A DNA stretch of 64,000 bases from Qipengyuania sediminis. GTDB taxonomy: Bacteria; Pseudomonadota; Alphaproteobacteria; Sphingomonadales; Sphingomonadaceae. Numbering within the stretch: the first letter of the stretch is position 1; the number at the start of each line of letters is the position of its first letter. The position numbers and the translations under genes were made by a program. The stretch lies in the NCBI RefSeq assembly GCF_004358425.1, contig NZ_CP037948.1, positions 1,736,001-1,800,000 on the forward strand. The letters are read 5' to 3'. Below are positions 24,805-34,054 of this stretch, in pieces. The notes beneath the pieces were generated by a model, which was not told the DNA's origin, did no database searches, and worked only from the letters and a program-made list of their open reading frames with translations.

Positions 24805-25926
24805 TCAGGCATTCAGCGCAGCCCGCGCGATGCGCGCATAAATGCGCACGAGGCATTCCAGGTCCGCGATGGCCACCGCTTCGTCGCGCTTGTGCATGGT
24901 GGCGTTGACAAGGCCGAACTCGAGCACCGGGCACACGCTGCGCAAAAAGCGCGCATCGGAGGTGCCACCGGTGGTCGATGGTTCGGGATCGAGCCCGGTC
25001 TCGGCCTTCACCGCTTCCGCCACCAGCGACGAGAACGCGCCGGGCGGGGTCAGGAACGGCTCGCCCGAAATCATCGCGCGGGCGGTCCCCCCATGCTTGG
25101 CGGCGGCGGCCGCTACCTTCGCCACCAGCTCGACGCCCGTGTGGCAATCGTTGAAGCGGATCGACAGCCGCGCTTCGGCCCGCGCGGGAATTACATTGGT
25201 GGCGGGATTGCCCACTGCGATATCGGTGATTTCGAGATTGGAAGGCTGGAACCACCGCGTCCCTTTGTCGAGGACCAAGGCGTCCAGCTCGGCGAGAATG
25301 CGCGTCAGTTTCGGAATCGGATTGTCGGCGAGATGCGGGTAGGCGACATGCCCTTCGCGCCCTTCCACCGTCAGCCAGATATTGACCGAGCCGCGCCGCC
25401 CGATCTTCATCATGTCGCCCAAGCGGTTGACGCTGGTGGGCTCGCCCACGAGGCACAGGTCGGGCGGATGCCCCGCCTGGCGCATATAGCCGATCAGCGC
25501 GCGGGTGCCGTGAAGCGCCGGCCCCTCCTCGTCGCCGGTCACGATAAAGCTCAAAGTGCCCGCCTCCGCAGGCAGGTCTGCCGCGGCGGCGACCATCGCG
25601 GCGATCGCCCCTTTCATGTCTACCGCGCCCCGGCCGTAGAGCAGGTCGCCGCGCACCTCGGGCTGGAAAGCATCCGCCGTCCACCCCTCGCCCGGAGGCA
25701 CGACATCGAGATGGCCCGCGAAGGCGAAGTGGCGGCTGCCCGGCCGGCCGTGGCGAATGGCGAAGCAGTTCTCGACCGCTTCCCCCCCTTGCCCGGCCAC
25801 GAAACGATGCACCGCAAAGCCCAGTGGCGCGAGCATCGCCTCGAGCGTGTCGAACACCGCGCCCCGGGCCGGCGTCACGCTGGGCGCGGCGATGAGCCGC
25901 TTGGCGAGTTCGACGACCGTGCTCAT
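24805..25926 (-). CDS. dapE: Succinyl-diaminopimelate desuccinylase
   Basis: 373 aa, M20 metallopeptidase fold. First metal motif FAFAGHLDVVPPGEGW, second GRGAVDMKGAIAAMV, catalytic Glu pair in VTGDEEGPA, and later TGGTSDARFL, all matching DapE. It cleaves N-succinyl-LL-diaminopimelate in lysine and peptidoglycan precursor synthesis. Its ATG overlaps the stop of the S1/P1 nuclease gene (ATGA, 25923-25926), so it is translated from a GST-nuclease-dapE message. Confidence 0.95.
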   Translation of the reverse strand: MSTVVELAKRLIAAPSVTPARGAVFDTLEAMLAPLGFAVHRFVAGQGGEAVENCFAIRHGRPGSRHFAFAGHLDVVPPGEGWTADAFQPEVRGDLLYGRGAVDMKGAIAAMVAAAADLPAEAGTLSFIVTGDEEGPALHGTRALIGYMRQAGHPPDLCLVGEPTSVNRLGDMMKIGRRGSVNIWLTVEGREGHVAYPHLADNPIPKLTRILAELDALVLDKGTRWFQPSNLEITDIAVGNPATNVIPARAEARLSIRFNDCHTGVELVAKVAAAAAKHGGTARAMISGEPFLTPPGAFSSLVAEAVKAETGLDPEPSTTGGTSDARFLRSVCPVLEFGLVNATMHKRDEAVAIADLECLVRIYARIARAALNA

Positions 25927-26798
25927 CGCGGCGCTCGCTCGGGCTCGGGCAGCGGGCCAGGGGCGAAGGCGCTGTCGAGAAGTTCGGCGATGCGCAGGCC
26001 GGCCTGCGCGATGCGGCGCTCGGCGATCGGAAGCGCGGCCGCAATCGCCTCTTGCGTCAAGACCGCTTCGGGGGGCTCTTCGCCCGGCACCGGGGGGCGG
26101 CCAAGGGCATTGGTATAGACAAGGTCACGCGCCAAGGCGTGACTCTCCCGCCCCCAGTCCACCGGCCCGCCGCCCGCCAGGTCTGAGCGCTCGGCCACAG
26201 TGTAGCGGCGCACCAGCGGGGGCCGCGCGTTGGTGATCGCGCGTTCCGCCAGCACCCCGTCCCATATCGCGTGCAAGTTGCGCCCCGGCGCAATGCCATA
26301 CGTCGCAGCCACGTCGTTTCCGCCGCGGTCTTGGTTATCACCCGAGTGCAGCGGCATGTGGATGTCACCCGCGAAATGAACCATGAAGGCGAGGGCCTCA
26401 AGCCTGACGTTGGCGGGCAGGCGCTCGTCGGCGAGGATGCGGTGATTGCGGGCGATCTGCGCCGAGACGCAGGCCCCGCCGCCGCAGTTCTTGCGCGGGT
26501 CATATTCCTCGCCGATCGGCTGGGTCTGAAAATGCCAGGCAAAGGTGTAGCCCCAGCGCCAACCTTCGCCGCGAATACAATCGGGCCAGGTCGAGGCTTC
26601 GGCGAGCGACCGCACCCGGCATTCGGGCGTCCCCAGCTCCCGCTCCGCCGCGTACAGCCGCGCCAGCCCGACGCGGGTGCGGGGCTCGACATTGGCAAGC
26701 GCGATCCGCGCGGTGGTCTCGTGCCCGAAATAGCCCCAGCCATGCGCCGCCTGCGCCCCGAACAGTGCGAGGATCAGGGCGGCGACGCGGTGTATCAC
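25923..26798 (-). CDS. Secreted S1/P1-type nuclease
   Basis: 291 aa from a GTG at 26798 that overlaps the GST stop as GTGA. A signal peptide ends just before WGYFGHE, so the mature protein would begin with the Trp whose amino group binds zinc in this family. Other zinc ligands are visible: Asp in TWPDCI, His in FAWHFQ, VHFAGDIHMPLHSGDN, and NLHAIWD. The family cleaves single-stranded DNA/RNA and removes 3' phosphates, using three zinc ions in the periplasm or outside. A longer upstream frame exists but lies antisense to nothing useful and is rejected. Confidence 0.9.
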   Translation of the reverse strand: MIHRVAALILALFGAQAAHGWGYFGHETTARIALANVEPRTRVGLARLYAAERELGTPECRVRSLAEASTWPDCIRGEGWRWGYTFAWHFQTQPIGEEYDPRKNCGGGACVSAQIARNHRILADERLPANVRLEALAFMVHFAGDIHMPLHSGDNQDRGGNDVAATYGIAPGRNLHAIWDGVLAERAITNARPPLVRRYTVAERSDLAGGGPVDWGRESHALARDLVYTNALGRPPVPGEEPPEAVLTQEAIAAALPIAERRIAQAGLRIAELLDSAFAPGPLPEPERAPR

Positions 26799-27457
26799 GC
26801 GGTCTGGGTCTCGTATTGTTCGATCACCCATTCCTCGTTTTCCGAGGCGGCGACCCACGCCTTCATCCAGTCGTGTTCCCAAACCGCTTGCATATAGGCG
26901 GCAGCGAAGCCAGGCACCGGTACCTGGTAGCTGATGAAGCGGCTGACCACGGGGGCGTAAAAGATATCCGCCGCGCCGAAGGTGCCGAAGAGGAACGGCC
27001 CGCCGCTGCCGAAGCGGCTGCGCGCTTCGGCCCAAAGCTGGAGGATCCGAAGCATGTCGCGTTTCGCCGCCTCACTGGGTTCGAACCCGTCGAAGCGGCG
27101 GCGCACGTTCATCGGGCATTCGCTGCGTAGCGCCTGGTAGGAGGAATGCATCTCCGCCACCATCGAGCGCGCCATGCCGCGGGCGACATCGTCCTTGGGC
27201 CAATAGCGTTCGCGCCCCACCTTGTCGGCGAGATATTCGAGGATCGCGAGGCTGTCCCAGACCACGACCTCCTCGTCCCACAGGATGGGCACCTTCCCGC
27301 TCGAAGGGCTGAGCTCGCCGCCCTCGCGCTCGGCCTCGAATTCGTCGCTGTAGAGAGGAACGGTGATCTCCTCGAAGACCAGTCCCGATTGCTTGGCGAC
27401 CAGCCAGCCGCGCAGGCTCCAGCTCGAATAGTTCTTGTTGCCGACGATCAGTTTCAT
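26795..27457 (-). CDS. Glutathione S-transferase family protein
   Basis: 220 aa from the ATG at 27457, with GGAGA upstream. The N-terminal thioredoxin fold begins MKLIVGNKNYSSWSLRGWL, with the Ser-rich catalytic site, and ends with KVPILWDEEVVVWDSLAI, the glutathione gamma-glutamyl site (D-S). The helical C-terminal domain includes FGAADIFYAPVV. It resembles the YfcF/zeta-like GSTs that begin with 'GNKNYSSWS'. The substrate is unknown. It leads the operon with the S1/P1 nuclease and dapE. Confidence 0.9.
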   Translation of the reverse strand: MKLIVGNKNYSSWSLRGWLVAKQSGLVFEEITVPLYSDEFEAEREGGELSPSSGKVPILWDEEVVVWDSLAILEYLADKVGRERYWPKDDVARGMARSMVAEMHSSYQALRSECPMNVRRRFDGFEPSEAAKRDMLRILQLWAEARSRFGSGGPFLFGTFGAADIFYAPVVSRFISYQVPVPGFAAAYMQAVWEHDWMKAWVAASENEEWVIEQYETQTA

Positions 27458-27677
27458 GGGGCCCGGTATCTCCTGCGATTCGGCGCCTAGGCGTTCATCG
27501 TGGCGCTGTCGACGCTGAACGGTGGACCGGGTGTTACACGGTTCAAGGAGCAAATTTTCCAAGGCTCGTTGAAAGTTTGCGCGCGCTGTTTCGAGGTCGA
27601 TCTTGGTCATGGCTGCGAGTGCTGGCACAGGCGATGGGGTGTAGGAAAATGGTTTTCCCCGCTTTAGCGATAGGCGC

Positions 27678-28097
27678 ATGACAACCCCGCCCTTCCACCT
27701 CGCTTTCCCGGTCCACGACCTCGCCGCGGCGCGTGCCTTCTACGGCGGGACGCTGGGCTGCGCGGAGGGGCGCAGCAGCGTGGATTGGGTCGATTTCGAC
27801 TTCTTCGGCCATCAGATCGTCGCCCATCTTGTGCCCGGGCATAGCGGCGACGCGGGGGTCAACAAGGTGGACGGGCACGGGGTGCCGGTGCCGCACTTCG
27901 GCGTCGTGCTGCCGATACCGGAATGGCGCGCGCTGGCCGGGCGGCTGGAGGGGGCGGGGGTCGAATTCGTCATTCCGCCGACCATCCGCTTCGCCGGCCA
28001 GCCGGGCGAGCAGGCGACAATGTTCTTCCGCGACCCCAGCGGCAATGCGCTGGAGATCAAGGCGTTTGAGGATCCTGCGAAGCTTTTCGCCACCTGA
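27678..28097 (+). CDS. VOC-family (glyoxalase/bleomycin resistance fold) protein
   Basis: 139 aa, one vicinal-oxygen-chelate unit pair: [18 protein letters not shown] at the start and [15 protein letters not shown] near the end, containing the metal-ligand Glu. Such proteins bind a divalent metal and act as dioxygenases, lyases or antibiotic-binding proteins; the activity here cannot be stated. Short first strand and length match the single-gene YetH/GlxII-like group. It is followed by an independent PEP-CTERM gene. Confidence 0.85.
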   Translation: MTTPPFHLAFPVHDLAAARAFYGGTLGCAEGRSSVDWVDFDFFGHQIVAHLVPGHSGDAGVNKVDGHGVPVPHFGVVLPIPEWRALAGRLEGAGVEFVIPPTIRFAGQPGEQATMFFRDPSGNALEIKAFEDPAKLFAT

Positions 28098-28223
28098 TCG
28101 GCAGCGGCGTTAAGACCTCTGCCCCCGCGCTGTGCGCTTTCGGGACGCGCCCACCAGCGCGATTGCCGCACCCCCCGCTCTGCGACAAGCCGATACCAAG
28201 CTTTAGCAAACGGGGATTAGGAA

Positions 28224-28967
28224 ATGACGACCGGACGCTATCTCGCAGCCGGCCTGCTGGCCGCGACGGCGCTCCCAAGCGCAGCATCGGCGGGGGTTAC
28301 CGTGACGGGGGTCTCGGGCGATCCCGGCTTCCTCACCGGGCGCATTATCTACACCCCCGGCGGCATCGGCGGCAATGCGGGGACGACGAGCGCCGACCTT
28401 TCGATCGGGCGCATGAAGTTCACGGGCTTCGATACCGCCACTGCCGCGGCTCTCGCCTTCAACACCTATTGCATCGATATCTTCAATTACGTGCAGAACG
28501 GCACTTTCGACCTGCAAACCTTCACGCTCGGCAATGCGGTGAAGGAGGAGCAGCTGAAGGCGCTGCTGTCGAACACCGCCGGCTTGATCGGCGGCGCCGC
28601 GACGCTTGGGGGCAAGAAGGATATCTCCGCCGCGATCCAGCTTGCGGTTTGGGAGATCGTCAACGAGAGCGGCAACAACGGCTATTCGCTGAGCGGCGGG
28701 CTGTTCCAGGTCAGCGCCACCCATGGCAGCGCGGCGACAAATGCGCGCGCCCTGGCGCAGGGCTACCTCAACAGCCTGGGCGGTTGGTCGGCGCAGCCGG
28801 GCTTCAATTTTTCGATGCTGAGCGCGGTGAGCCCCGCCAACAACCAGCGTCAGATCCTGTTCGCGCCCGTGCCGGAGCCCGGCACCTGGGCGTTGCTGAT
28901 CGCCGGCTTCGGCGCGGTGGGCGGGGCCATGCGCCGCCGCACGCGCACGCGGCTCGCCTACGCCTGA
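28224..28967 (+). CDS. Secreted PEPxxWA-CTERM sorting-domain protein
   Basis: 247 aa. Signal peptide with cleavage near ASAG, then a secreted domain of ~200 residues of unknown function. It ends with the sorting signal VPEPGTWALLIAGFGAVGG followed by a basic tail. PEPxxWA-type signals in alphaproteobacteria are processed by an exosortase (XrtA-type), which is not in the window. A paired Cys is not prominent; Ile/Tyr/Asn/Gly content is high. A good RBS (ATTAGGAA) precedes the ATG. The same type of gene occurs again at 62316. Confidence 0.88.
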   Translation: MTTGRYLAAGLLAATALPSAASAGVTVTGVSGDPGFLTGRIIYTPGGIGGNAGTTSADLSIGRMKFTGFDTATAAALAFNTYCIDIFNYVQNGTFDLQTFTLGNAVKEEQLKALLSNTAGLIGGAATLGGKKDISAAIQLAVWEIVNESGNNGYSLSGGLFQVSATHGSAATNARALAQGYLNSLGGWSAQPGFNFSMLSAVSPANNQRQILFAPVPEPGTWALLIAGFGAVGGAMRRRTRTRLAYA

Positions 28968-29022
28968 CAGGCTCAGTGGAGGGGCGGCGCCCAAGCCCAC
29001 CTGGGTGCTGCTGGACTGGGGG

Positions 29023-29051
29023 CCCTTCCCATCTTCTGCCGATGGGAAGGG
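29023..29051. terminator. Perfect 11-bp hairpin between convergent genes
   Basis: CCCTTCCCATC (29023-29033), loop of 7, GATGGGAAGGG (29041-29051). It lies between the ends of the PEP-CTERM gene and engB and could stop transcription from both sides. There is no clear T-run, so a Rho-independent role is uncertain. Confidence 0.55.
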
Positions 29052-29062
29052 TTCGCCGCCTT

Positions 29063-29707
29063 CTATAGCCCTGCGTCTTCCAGCACCGCCGCGCGCAATT
29101 CAGGTAGCCCTAGACCCTTCTCCGCGCTGGTGATGTGGAGCTGGGGAAAGGCAGCCACATGCCGCTTGGATTCCGCCGCGGTCGCCTCCCGCACACGCGC
29201 CAGCTCGCTCGCCTTCAGCTTGTCCGCCTTGGTCAATACCACGCGGTAGCTGACGGCCGCGGCATCGAGCATCTGCATCATCTCGCGGTCGACGTCCTTC
29301 AGGCCATGGCGCGCGTCGACCAGGACCAGCACCCGCGCCAGCGCCTGGCGCCCGCGCAGGTAGGTGCGCACCAGCGCCTTCCAGCGCTCGACCACCTTGA
29401 CCGGGGCCCTGGCAAAGCCATAGCCGGGCATGTCGACAAGGCGGAAAGCAGTGGGTGCGCCGACTTCAAAAAAGTTGAGCTCCTGCGTGCGTCCCGGCGT
29501 CACCGAAGCGCGCGCGATGGCACGCCGGCCGGTGAGCGCGTTCAGCAGCGAGCTCTTGCCCACGTTGGAGCGGCCGCAGAACGCGATCTCGGGCACGGTG
29601 GGCTCGGGCAGGAACTTGAGATCGGGCGCGGAGAGCAGGAAATCGACGCGCCTGGAAAACAGCTGGTTCGCCTGACGCTCCCGTTCCGACGCAGGAGCTC
29701 CGCTCAC
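29063..29707 (-). CDS. engB: Ribosome biogenesis GTP-binding protein EngB (YihA/YsxC)
   Basis: 214 aa from a GTG at 29707 overlapping the yidC stop as GTGA. TRAFAC GTPase motifs: G1 GRSNVGKSSL, G2 TPGRTQ, G3 DMPGYG, G4 TKADKL and G5 TSAEKG. It is a small GTPase needed for large ribosomal subunit assembly. It is last in the rpmH-rnpA-yidD-yidC-engB operon, the standard alphaproteobacterial order. Confidence 0.97.
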   Translation of the reverse strand: MSGAPASERERQANQLFSRRVDFLLSAPDLKFLPEPTVPEIAFCGRSNVGKSSLLNALTGRRAIARASVTPGRTQELNFFEVGAPTAFRLVDMPGYGFARAPVKVVERWKALVRTYLRGRQALARVLVLVDARHGLKDVDREMMQMLDAAAVSYRVVLTKADKLKASELARVREATAAESKRHVAAFPQLHITSAEKGLGLPELRAAVLEDAGL

Positions 29708-31455
29708 GCCTTTGACGCCGCAGCCCTGGCCGCGGCGCGTTCCTCCTCGACCGCCTTCTTGAGCTGCGGATGCCTGGAGTAGAGATATTTCTGCTGCGCG
29801 ATCGTCAGGATGTTGCTGGTTGTCCAGTAAAGCAGCAGCCCCGCCGCGAAGGGGGCCATGGCGAACATCAACACCCAGGGCATGATGGCGAACATCTGCT
29901 GCTGGATCGGGTCTGCGGGCGCGGGGTTGAGCTTGAAGGTCAGCCACATCGTCACCCCCAATAGCACCGCCAGCACGCCGATCCCGAGGAAGGCTGGCGG
30001 GGTGAAGGGCAGCAGGCCGAAGAGGTTGAGGATCATCGCCGGATCGGGCGCGGACAGATCCTTGTACCACAGCACGAAGGGCTGGTGGCGCATGTCGATC
30101 GCCAGCACGAAGACCTTGTAGAGCGCGTAGAGGATCGGCATCTGCAACAGCAGCGGCAGGCAACCCGCGAGCGGGTTGACGCCTTCGGCCTTGAACAGCG
30201 CCTGCATCTCCTGCTGCTGCTTCAGCTTGTCGTCCTTGTACCGGGTCTGCAGCTCCTTCATCTTGGGCGTGATGGCCTTCATCGCGGCCATGCTGGCGAA
30301 GCCCTTCTGCGCGATCGGGAACAGCAGCGCACGCACCACCACGGTCAGGAGGATGATCGCGACCCCGAAATTCTGCGTGAAGGCGAACAGCGTCTGCAGC
30401 AGCCACAGGAAGGGGCGGATGAACCAGCGGAACCATCCCCAATCGATCGCAAAGCTGAACTGCGGGATGCCCGCCGCCTCATAGGCATCGAGCACGCGCG
30501 ATTCCTTGGCCCCCGCGAAGAGCTGCGTAGTGCGGCTTATCGCAGTGCCCGGCGCCAGGGTGACCGGATTGTAGAGAAGGTCGGCACGGTAGAGCGAGTT
30601 TCCGAGCGCGCGGAAGCCCCCGCTCGCATCCACCCCCGCCTGCGGCACCAGTGCGGAGAGCCAATAGATATCGGTGAAACCCGTCCAGCCGACGCGCGAT
30701 CGCGGCGCGACAGGCCCATCCTCCACCAGCGTTTCGTATTCGACATCGTAATCCGCCGCGCCGCCGAAGACACCCATCGGCCCCGAATGCACGAACATCT
30801 GGTCGAGGCTGGCGGTGCGATCGGTGCGATTGATCAGCGCATAGGGCTGCACCACCACCCCCGCCGGGCCCGGGTTGTCGGCGCGCTGCTCGGCGCGGAT
30901 CATGAAGTTCTCGTCGATCGAAAAGCGGATGCGATAGGTAAGCCCGCCCGCTTGTTTGCTGATCGTCACCGGGGTCTGGGGTGTCAGCCGCGCGCCATCC
31001 GCCTGCCAGGGGCCGGCCGGGAGGCGCGCGCCATTGGCCAGGAAGCCGAACTCCGCGAGATGCTGCGCCGGGGTGCCGAGAGGAGAGAATAGGCGCACCG
31101 GCGGGCTGCCGGGCTCCACCGTCTCGCGGTAGTCCTTCAAGGTGATGTCGTCGATCGTGCCGGTGGCAAGGTCGATCGAACCCGAGAGCCGCGGCGCATC
31201 GATCGCAACGCGATTGCCGCCCGCCAGCGCGGTTTTCAGCGCGCGCCGCTCGAGCACCATCCCGGCCGGGTCGAGCCCACCGGTGCGCGAATGCTGGGTC
31301 GGCCCCGCGCGCTCGGCGACCTGCTCGCTCGGGGTATCGACCCGCGTGCCCGCCGCATCGCGCGCATTGGGATAAAGGTAACCGACCAGAGCGTCCCACC
31401 CCAGCAGCAGCAGGGCGGACAGCATCACGGCAAGGAGGACGTTACGCTGGTTCAC
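29704..31455 (-). CDS. yidC: Membrane protein insertase YidC
   Basis: 583 aa from a GTG. N-terminal membrane helix (VLLAVMLSALLLLGWDALVG), a large periplasmic beta-super-sandwich domain (~residues 70-330), then the conserved five-helix insertase core with FGVAIILLTVVVRALLFPIA and the cytosolic hairpin. The C-terminal tail is Lys/Arg/Ala-rich. It inserts membrane proteins alone or with SecYEG. Length and layout match Gram-negative YidC. Upstream, yidD is separated by 58 bp. Confidence 0.97.
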   Translation of the reverse strand: MNQRNVLLAVMLSALLLLGWDALVGYLYPNARDAAGTRVDTPSEQVAERAGPTQHSRTGGLDPAGMVLERRALKTALAGGNRVAIDAPRLSGSIDLATGTIDDITLKDYRETVEPGSPPVRLFSPLGTPAQHLAEFGFLANGARLPAGPWQADGARLTPQTPVTISKQAGGLTYRIRFSIDENFMIRAEQRADNPGPAGVVVQPYALINRTDRTASLDQMFVHSGPMGVFGGAADYDVEYETLVEDGPVAPRSRVGWTGFTDIYWLSALVPQAGVDASGGFRALGNSLYRADLLYNPVTLAPGTAISRTTQLFAGAKESRVLDAYEAAGIPQFSFAIDWGWFRWFIRPFLWLLQTLFAFTQNFGVAIILLTVVVRALLFPIAQKGFASMAAMKAITPKMKELQTRYKDDKLKQQQEMQALFKAEGVNPLAGCLPLLLQMPILYALYKVFVLAIDMRHQPFVLWYKDLSAPDPAMILNLFGLLPFTPPAFLGIGVLAVLLGVTMWLTFKLNPAPADPIQQQMFAIMPWVLMFAMAPFAAGLLLYWTTSNILTIAQQKYLYSRHPQLKKAVEEERAAARAAASKA

Positions 31456-31513
31456 GGAACTCTCTATCGAGCGAGGTGTATTGTCAAGTCAAGACACCGG
31501 AAAGGCCGCGGCA

Positions 31514-31723
31514 TCACGGCACCGGGTCGTAGCCGCAGCCGCCCCACGGCTGGCACCGCCCTAGCCGCTTCAGCGTCATCCATCCACCCTTCAGCGCCCC
31601 GTAGCGGGAGAGCGCCTCGATCGCAAACTGGCTGCACGATGGGCTGAACCGGCAGGAGGGCGGCAGGATACGGCTCGGCCCTAATTGCCAGGCACGCGCG
31701 ATCCAGATCAGCGGGTACTTCAC
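31514..31723 (-). CDS. yidD: Membrane protein insertion efficiency factor YidD
   Basis: 69 aa from a GTG overlapping the rnpA stop (GTGA). Hallmark cysteine motif [15 protein letters not shown] and the end GGCGYDPVP are intact. This small amphipathic protein sits at the inner membrane face and aids YidC-dependent insertion. It always sits between rnpA and yidC, as here. Confidence 0.96.
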   Translation of the reverse strand: MKYPLIWIARAWQLGPSRILPPSCRFSPSCSQFAIEALSRYGALKGGWMTLKRLGRCQPWGGCGYDPVP

Positions 31724-32112
31724 CGCCCGCGCCCGTGCGGCTTGCCCTGCCCGTGATGCCGGCGTGGCGCATCGGTCTTACCCGCCGTTGCCCGAGCCAG
31801 CGCAGCGGCGAGCTCCTCGCCAAGCACAGCGAAGTCGCGCTCGATCCCCGTGTCGCGTCCGATCAGGACGTGGTCGTGATCGGGGAGCCCCGCATGAGGC
31901 AGCGCCGCGCGCAAAAGCTCTCGAAACCGCCGCTTCATCCGGTTGCGCACCACGGCATTGCCGATCTTCCTGGTGACCGTGACACCGTAGCGCTTGCCCC
32001 GCCCGCCGTTGGGATGTGCCAGCAGCACGAAGCCAGGCCGCGCCACGCGAATTCCGCGATTTGCCGCAAGGAAGTCCGACCGTTTGCGGATCGTGGTGAG
32101 GCTATCAGTCAC
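31720..32112 (-). CDS. rnpA: Ribonuclease P protein component
   Basis: 130 aa from a GTG at 32112. Motifs: N-terminal [14 protein letters not shown], then GFVLLAH and the RNR motif segment [19 protein letters not shown]. It assists the RNA subunit in trimming tRNA 5' ends. The frame is open to an ATG at 32178, but that extension crosses the hairpin at 32134-32152 and has no conserved residues, so the later start is preferred. The C-terminus is His/Arg/Lys-rich. Confidence 0.93.
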   Translation of the reverse strand: MTDSLTTIRKRSDFLAANRGIRVARPGFVLLAHPNGGRGKRYGVTVTRKIGNAVVRNRMKRRFRELLRAALPHAGLPDHDHVLIGRDTGIERDFAVLGEELAAALARATAGKTDAPRRHHGQGKPHGRGR

Positions 32113-32133
32113 AAGGCAGCCATACAGCACAAC

Positions 32134-32152
32134 GGGCTCCCAATGGGAGCCC
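32134..32152 (-). promoter_or_regulatory. Hairpin between rpmH and rnpA
   Basis: GGGCTCCCA and TGGGAGCCC, separated by one base, form a 9-bp perfect inverted repeat just upstream of the rnpA start. It sits in the message between rpmH and rnpA, where it could set their very unequal expression by attenuation or RNA processing (inference). Confidence 0.5.
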
Positions 32153-32220
32153 GCAAGGCCGACCGGCCGCCCGAGCACTTGCGAGGAAACGCACGCGCGG
32201 ACGCGCGGGCGACGCTCAAA

Positions 32221-32355
32221 TCAAGCGCAGAGCGTCTTGCGGCCCCGGCGGCGGCGCAGGCGCAGCACCTTGCGGCCACCCGGAGTCGCCTTGCGCGCGA
32301 AGAAGCCGTGGCGGCGCGCGCGCACCAGGTTCGAAGGCTGGAATGTCCGCTTCAT
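32221..32355 (-). CDS. rpmH: 50S ribosomal protein L34
   Basis: 44 aa, normal length, starting [18 protein letters not shown] and ending in the basic RGRKTL tail. It is a late-assembly large-subunit protein. An AGGACG ribosome-binding site precedes the ATG. First gene of the rpmH-rnpA-yidD-yidC-engB unit. The terminal Cys-Ala is a small variation on the usual end. Confidence 0.98.
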   Translation of the reverse strand: MKRTFQPSNLVRARRHGFFARKATPGGRKVLRLRRRRGRKTLCA

Positions 32356-32439
32356 CGGATCGTCCTCAAGAATTCGCCGGCGCGGGGCCGCGCCAATAAA
32401 AAGGGCCGCCAAATCGGCGACCTCCCTATCTGGACCGCG

Positions 32440-32468
32440 CGCATACGCAGGCGCGCCACTTTCGTCAA
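32440..32468 (-). promoter_or_regulatory. Candidate sigma-70-type promoter of rpmH
   Basis: On the minus strand, TTGACG (32468-32463) is followed after 17 bp by TATGCG (32445-32440), about 85 bp upstream of rpmH. The -35 hexamer is near-consensus and the -10 is partial. It is divergent from the yifB start. Confidence 0.45.
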
Positions 32469-32545
32469 GCTGCGGCGCGGCCCCTCGACACGCAGCCTCG
32501 CCCCGGCCATGACGCGTCACAGGGGCGGAAGGGGTCGCACGAAAC

Positions 32546-34054
32546 ATGGTCGCGCTGGTGAGGACGGTCGCCTATCTGGGGCTGGAGGCGCGCGGAGTCG
32601 AAGTGCAATGCCAGGTCGCCGCTGGCCTGCCCAAATTCCTCGTCGTCGGCCTGCCGGACAAGGCGGTGGGCGAAGCGCGCGAGCGGGTGCAGGCGGCGCT
32701 CGCGGCGATGGGCCTGGCGCTGCCGCCCAAGCGGATCACGATCAACTTGTCGCCCGCGGACCTTCCCAAGGAAGGCAGCCATTACGACCTCCCGATCGCG
32801 CTGGCGCTCCTCGCCGCGATGGGGGTTACCGATGCCGAGCAGCTGACGGACTTCATCGCGGTGGGAGAGCTGGCGCTCGACGCGCGCATCGTGCCTTCGC
32901 CCGGCGTGCTGCTCGCGGCGCTGTTCGCGAGCGGCGAGGAGGCGGGGCTGATCTGCCCCCGCGCGCAGGGGGCCGAAGCGCGCTGGGCGAGCGGAGTGCC
33001 GGTCATCGCTGCGCCCGACCTTGCAAGCCTTTTGAACCACCTCAAGGGCACGCAGCGCCTGCCCGATCCCAGGCCCGGGGCGGTCGAGCCTGCAACGCCG
33101 GGACCGGATCTCAAGCAGGTCAAGGGGCAGGAGACCGCCAAGCGCGCGCTCGAGATCGCCGCGGCGGGGGGCCACGACCTGCTCATGTGCGGCCCCCCGG
33201 GGGCGGGCAAGAGCCTGCTGGCGAGCTGCCTTCCCGGCCTGCTGCCAGAGTTGACCCCGGGCGAAGCGCTCGAGGTCAGCATGGTGCAATCGGTCGCCGG
33301 AACGCTCGAGGATGGGCGCATCAGCCGTGCCCGCCCGTTCCGCGCGCCGCACCATTCGGCAAGCATGGCGGCGCTGACCGGCGGTGGTCTGAAGGTGCGA
33401 CCGGGCGAGGTCAGCATGGCGCATCTTGGCGTCCTCTTCCTCGACGAATTGCCCGAGTTCCAGCGCGCGGTGCTCGATTCGCTGCGCCAGCCGCTCGAGA
33501 CCGGACGCGTCGATGTCGCGCGTGCCAATGCGCATGTCAGTTTCCCTGCAAGGGTGCAGCTCGTGGCGGCGATGAACCCCTGCCGCTGCGGCCATCTCGG
33601 CGATCCGGCGCTCGCCTGCAGTCGCGCCCCGCGCTGCGCCGCCGACTACCAGAGCAAAGTCTCGGGCCCTTTGCTCGACCGCATCGACCTCCATGTCGAT
33701 GTCGACCCCGTCAGCGCCGCCGACCTCACCCTTCCCCCGCCCGCCGAGGGCAGCGCCGAGGTCGCCGCCCGAATCGCCCAGGCGCGCGCGATCCAGACAG
33801 CACGCTTCGATCAGACCGGCGCGCGCACCAATGCCGAGCTCGAAGGCGAAGCGCTCGAAAAATTCGCCACCCCCGATGAGCCCGGCCAGAAGCTGCTGAT
33901 GCAAGCCGCGCAGGCCATGCGCCTCTCCGCCCGCGGCTACACGAGGATGCTCCGCGTGGCCCGCACCATCGCTGACCTCGCGGCGGCGGAAAGCGTTGGC
34001 CGCATCCACATCGCCGAAGCGCTCAGCTATCGGCGGCAGGCACCGCGCGCCTAA
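32546..34054 (+). CDS. comM: YifB/ComM-family Mg-chelatase-like AAA+ ATPase
   Basis: 502 aa. N-terminal Lon-like S5-fold domain ([10 protein letters not shown]..., [16 protein letters not shown]), then an AAA+ core with Walker [12 protein letters not shown], Walker [11 protein letters not shown], and sensor segment RIDLHVDV. A Cys-rich stretch ([13 protein letters not shown]) lies in the C-terminal part, as usual for this family. ComM is a hexameric helicase that extends branch migration in natural transformation in some bacteria; the role here is inferred. Its stop shares CTAA with the convergent EAL gene. Confidence 0.92.
   Translation: MVALVRTVAYLGLEARGVEVQCQVAAGLPKFLVVGLPDKAVGEARERVQAALAAMGLALPPKRITINLSPADLPKEGSHYDLPIALALLAAMGVTDAEQLTDFIAVGELALDARIVPSPGVLLAALFASGEEAGLICPRAQGAEARWASGVPVIAAPDLASLLNHLKGTQRLPDPRPGAVEPATPGPDLKQVKGQETAKRALEIAAAGGHDLLMCGPPGAGKSLLASCLPGLLPELTPGEALEVSMVQSVAGTLEDGRISRARPFRAPHHSASMAALTGGGLKVRPGEVSMAHLGVLFLDELPEFQRAVLDSLRQPLETGRVDVARANAHVSFPARVQLVAAMNPCRCGHLGDPALACSRAPRCAADYQSKVSGPLLDRIDLHVDVDPVSAADLTLPPPAEGSAEVAARIAQARAIQTARFDQTGARTNAELEGEALEKFATPDEPGQKLLMQAAQAMRLSARGYTRMLRVARTIADLAAAESVGRIHIAEALSYRRQAPRA

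Noticed and set aside
27066..27080. GGTTCGAACCC, similar to a tRNA T-arm
   Set aside because: It lies in the coding sequence of the GST gene, and no acceptor, D- or anticodon stem flanks it.
27458..27679. In-frame extension of the GST gene, or a small separate gene reading MTKIDLETARANFQRAL
   Set aside because: The GST fold starts at 27457 with its own ribosome-binding site. The extension has no stop before GST and no known counterpart, so it cannot be called a gene; it remains a weak possibility.
32356..32545. Possible origin of replication next to rpmH
   Set aside because: The gene order resembles the oriC region of some bacteria, but no DnaA-box cluster or AT-rich unwinding stretch is present, and alphaproteobacterial origins lie elsewhere.
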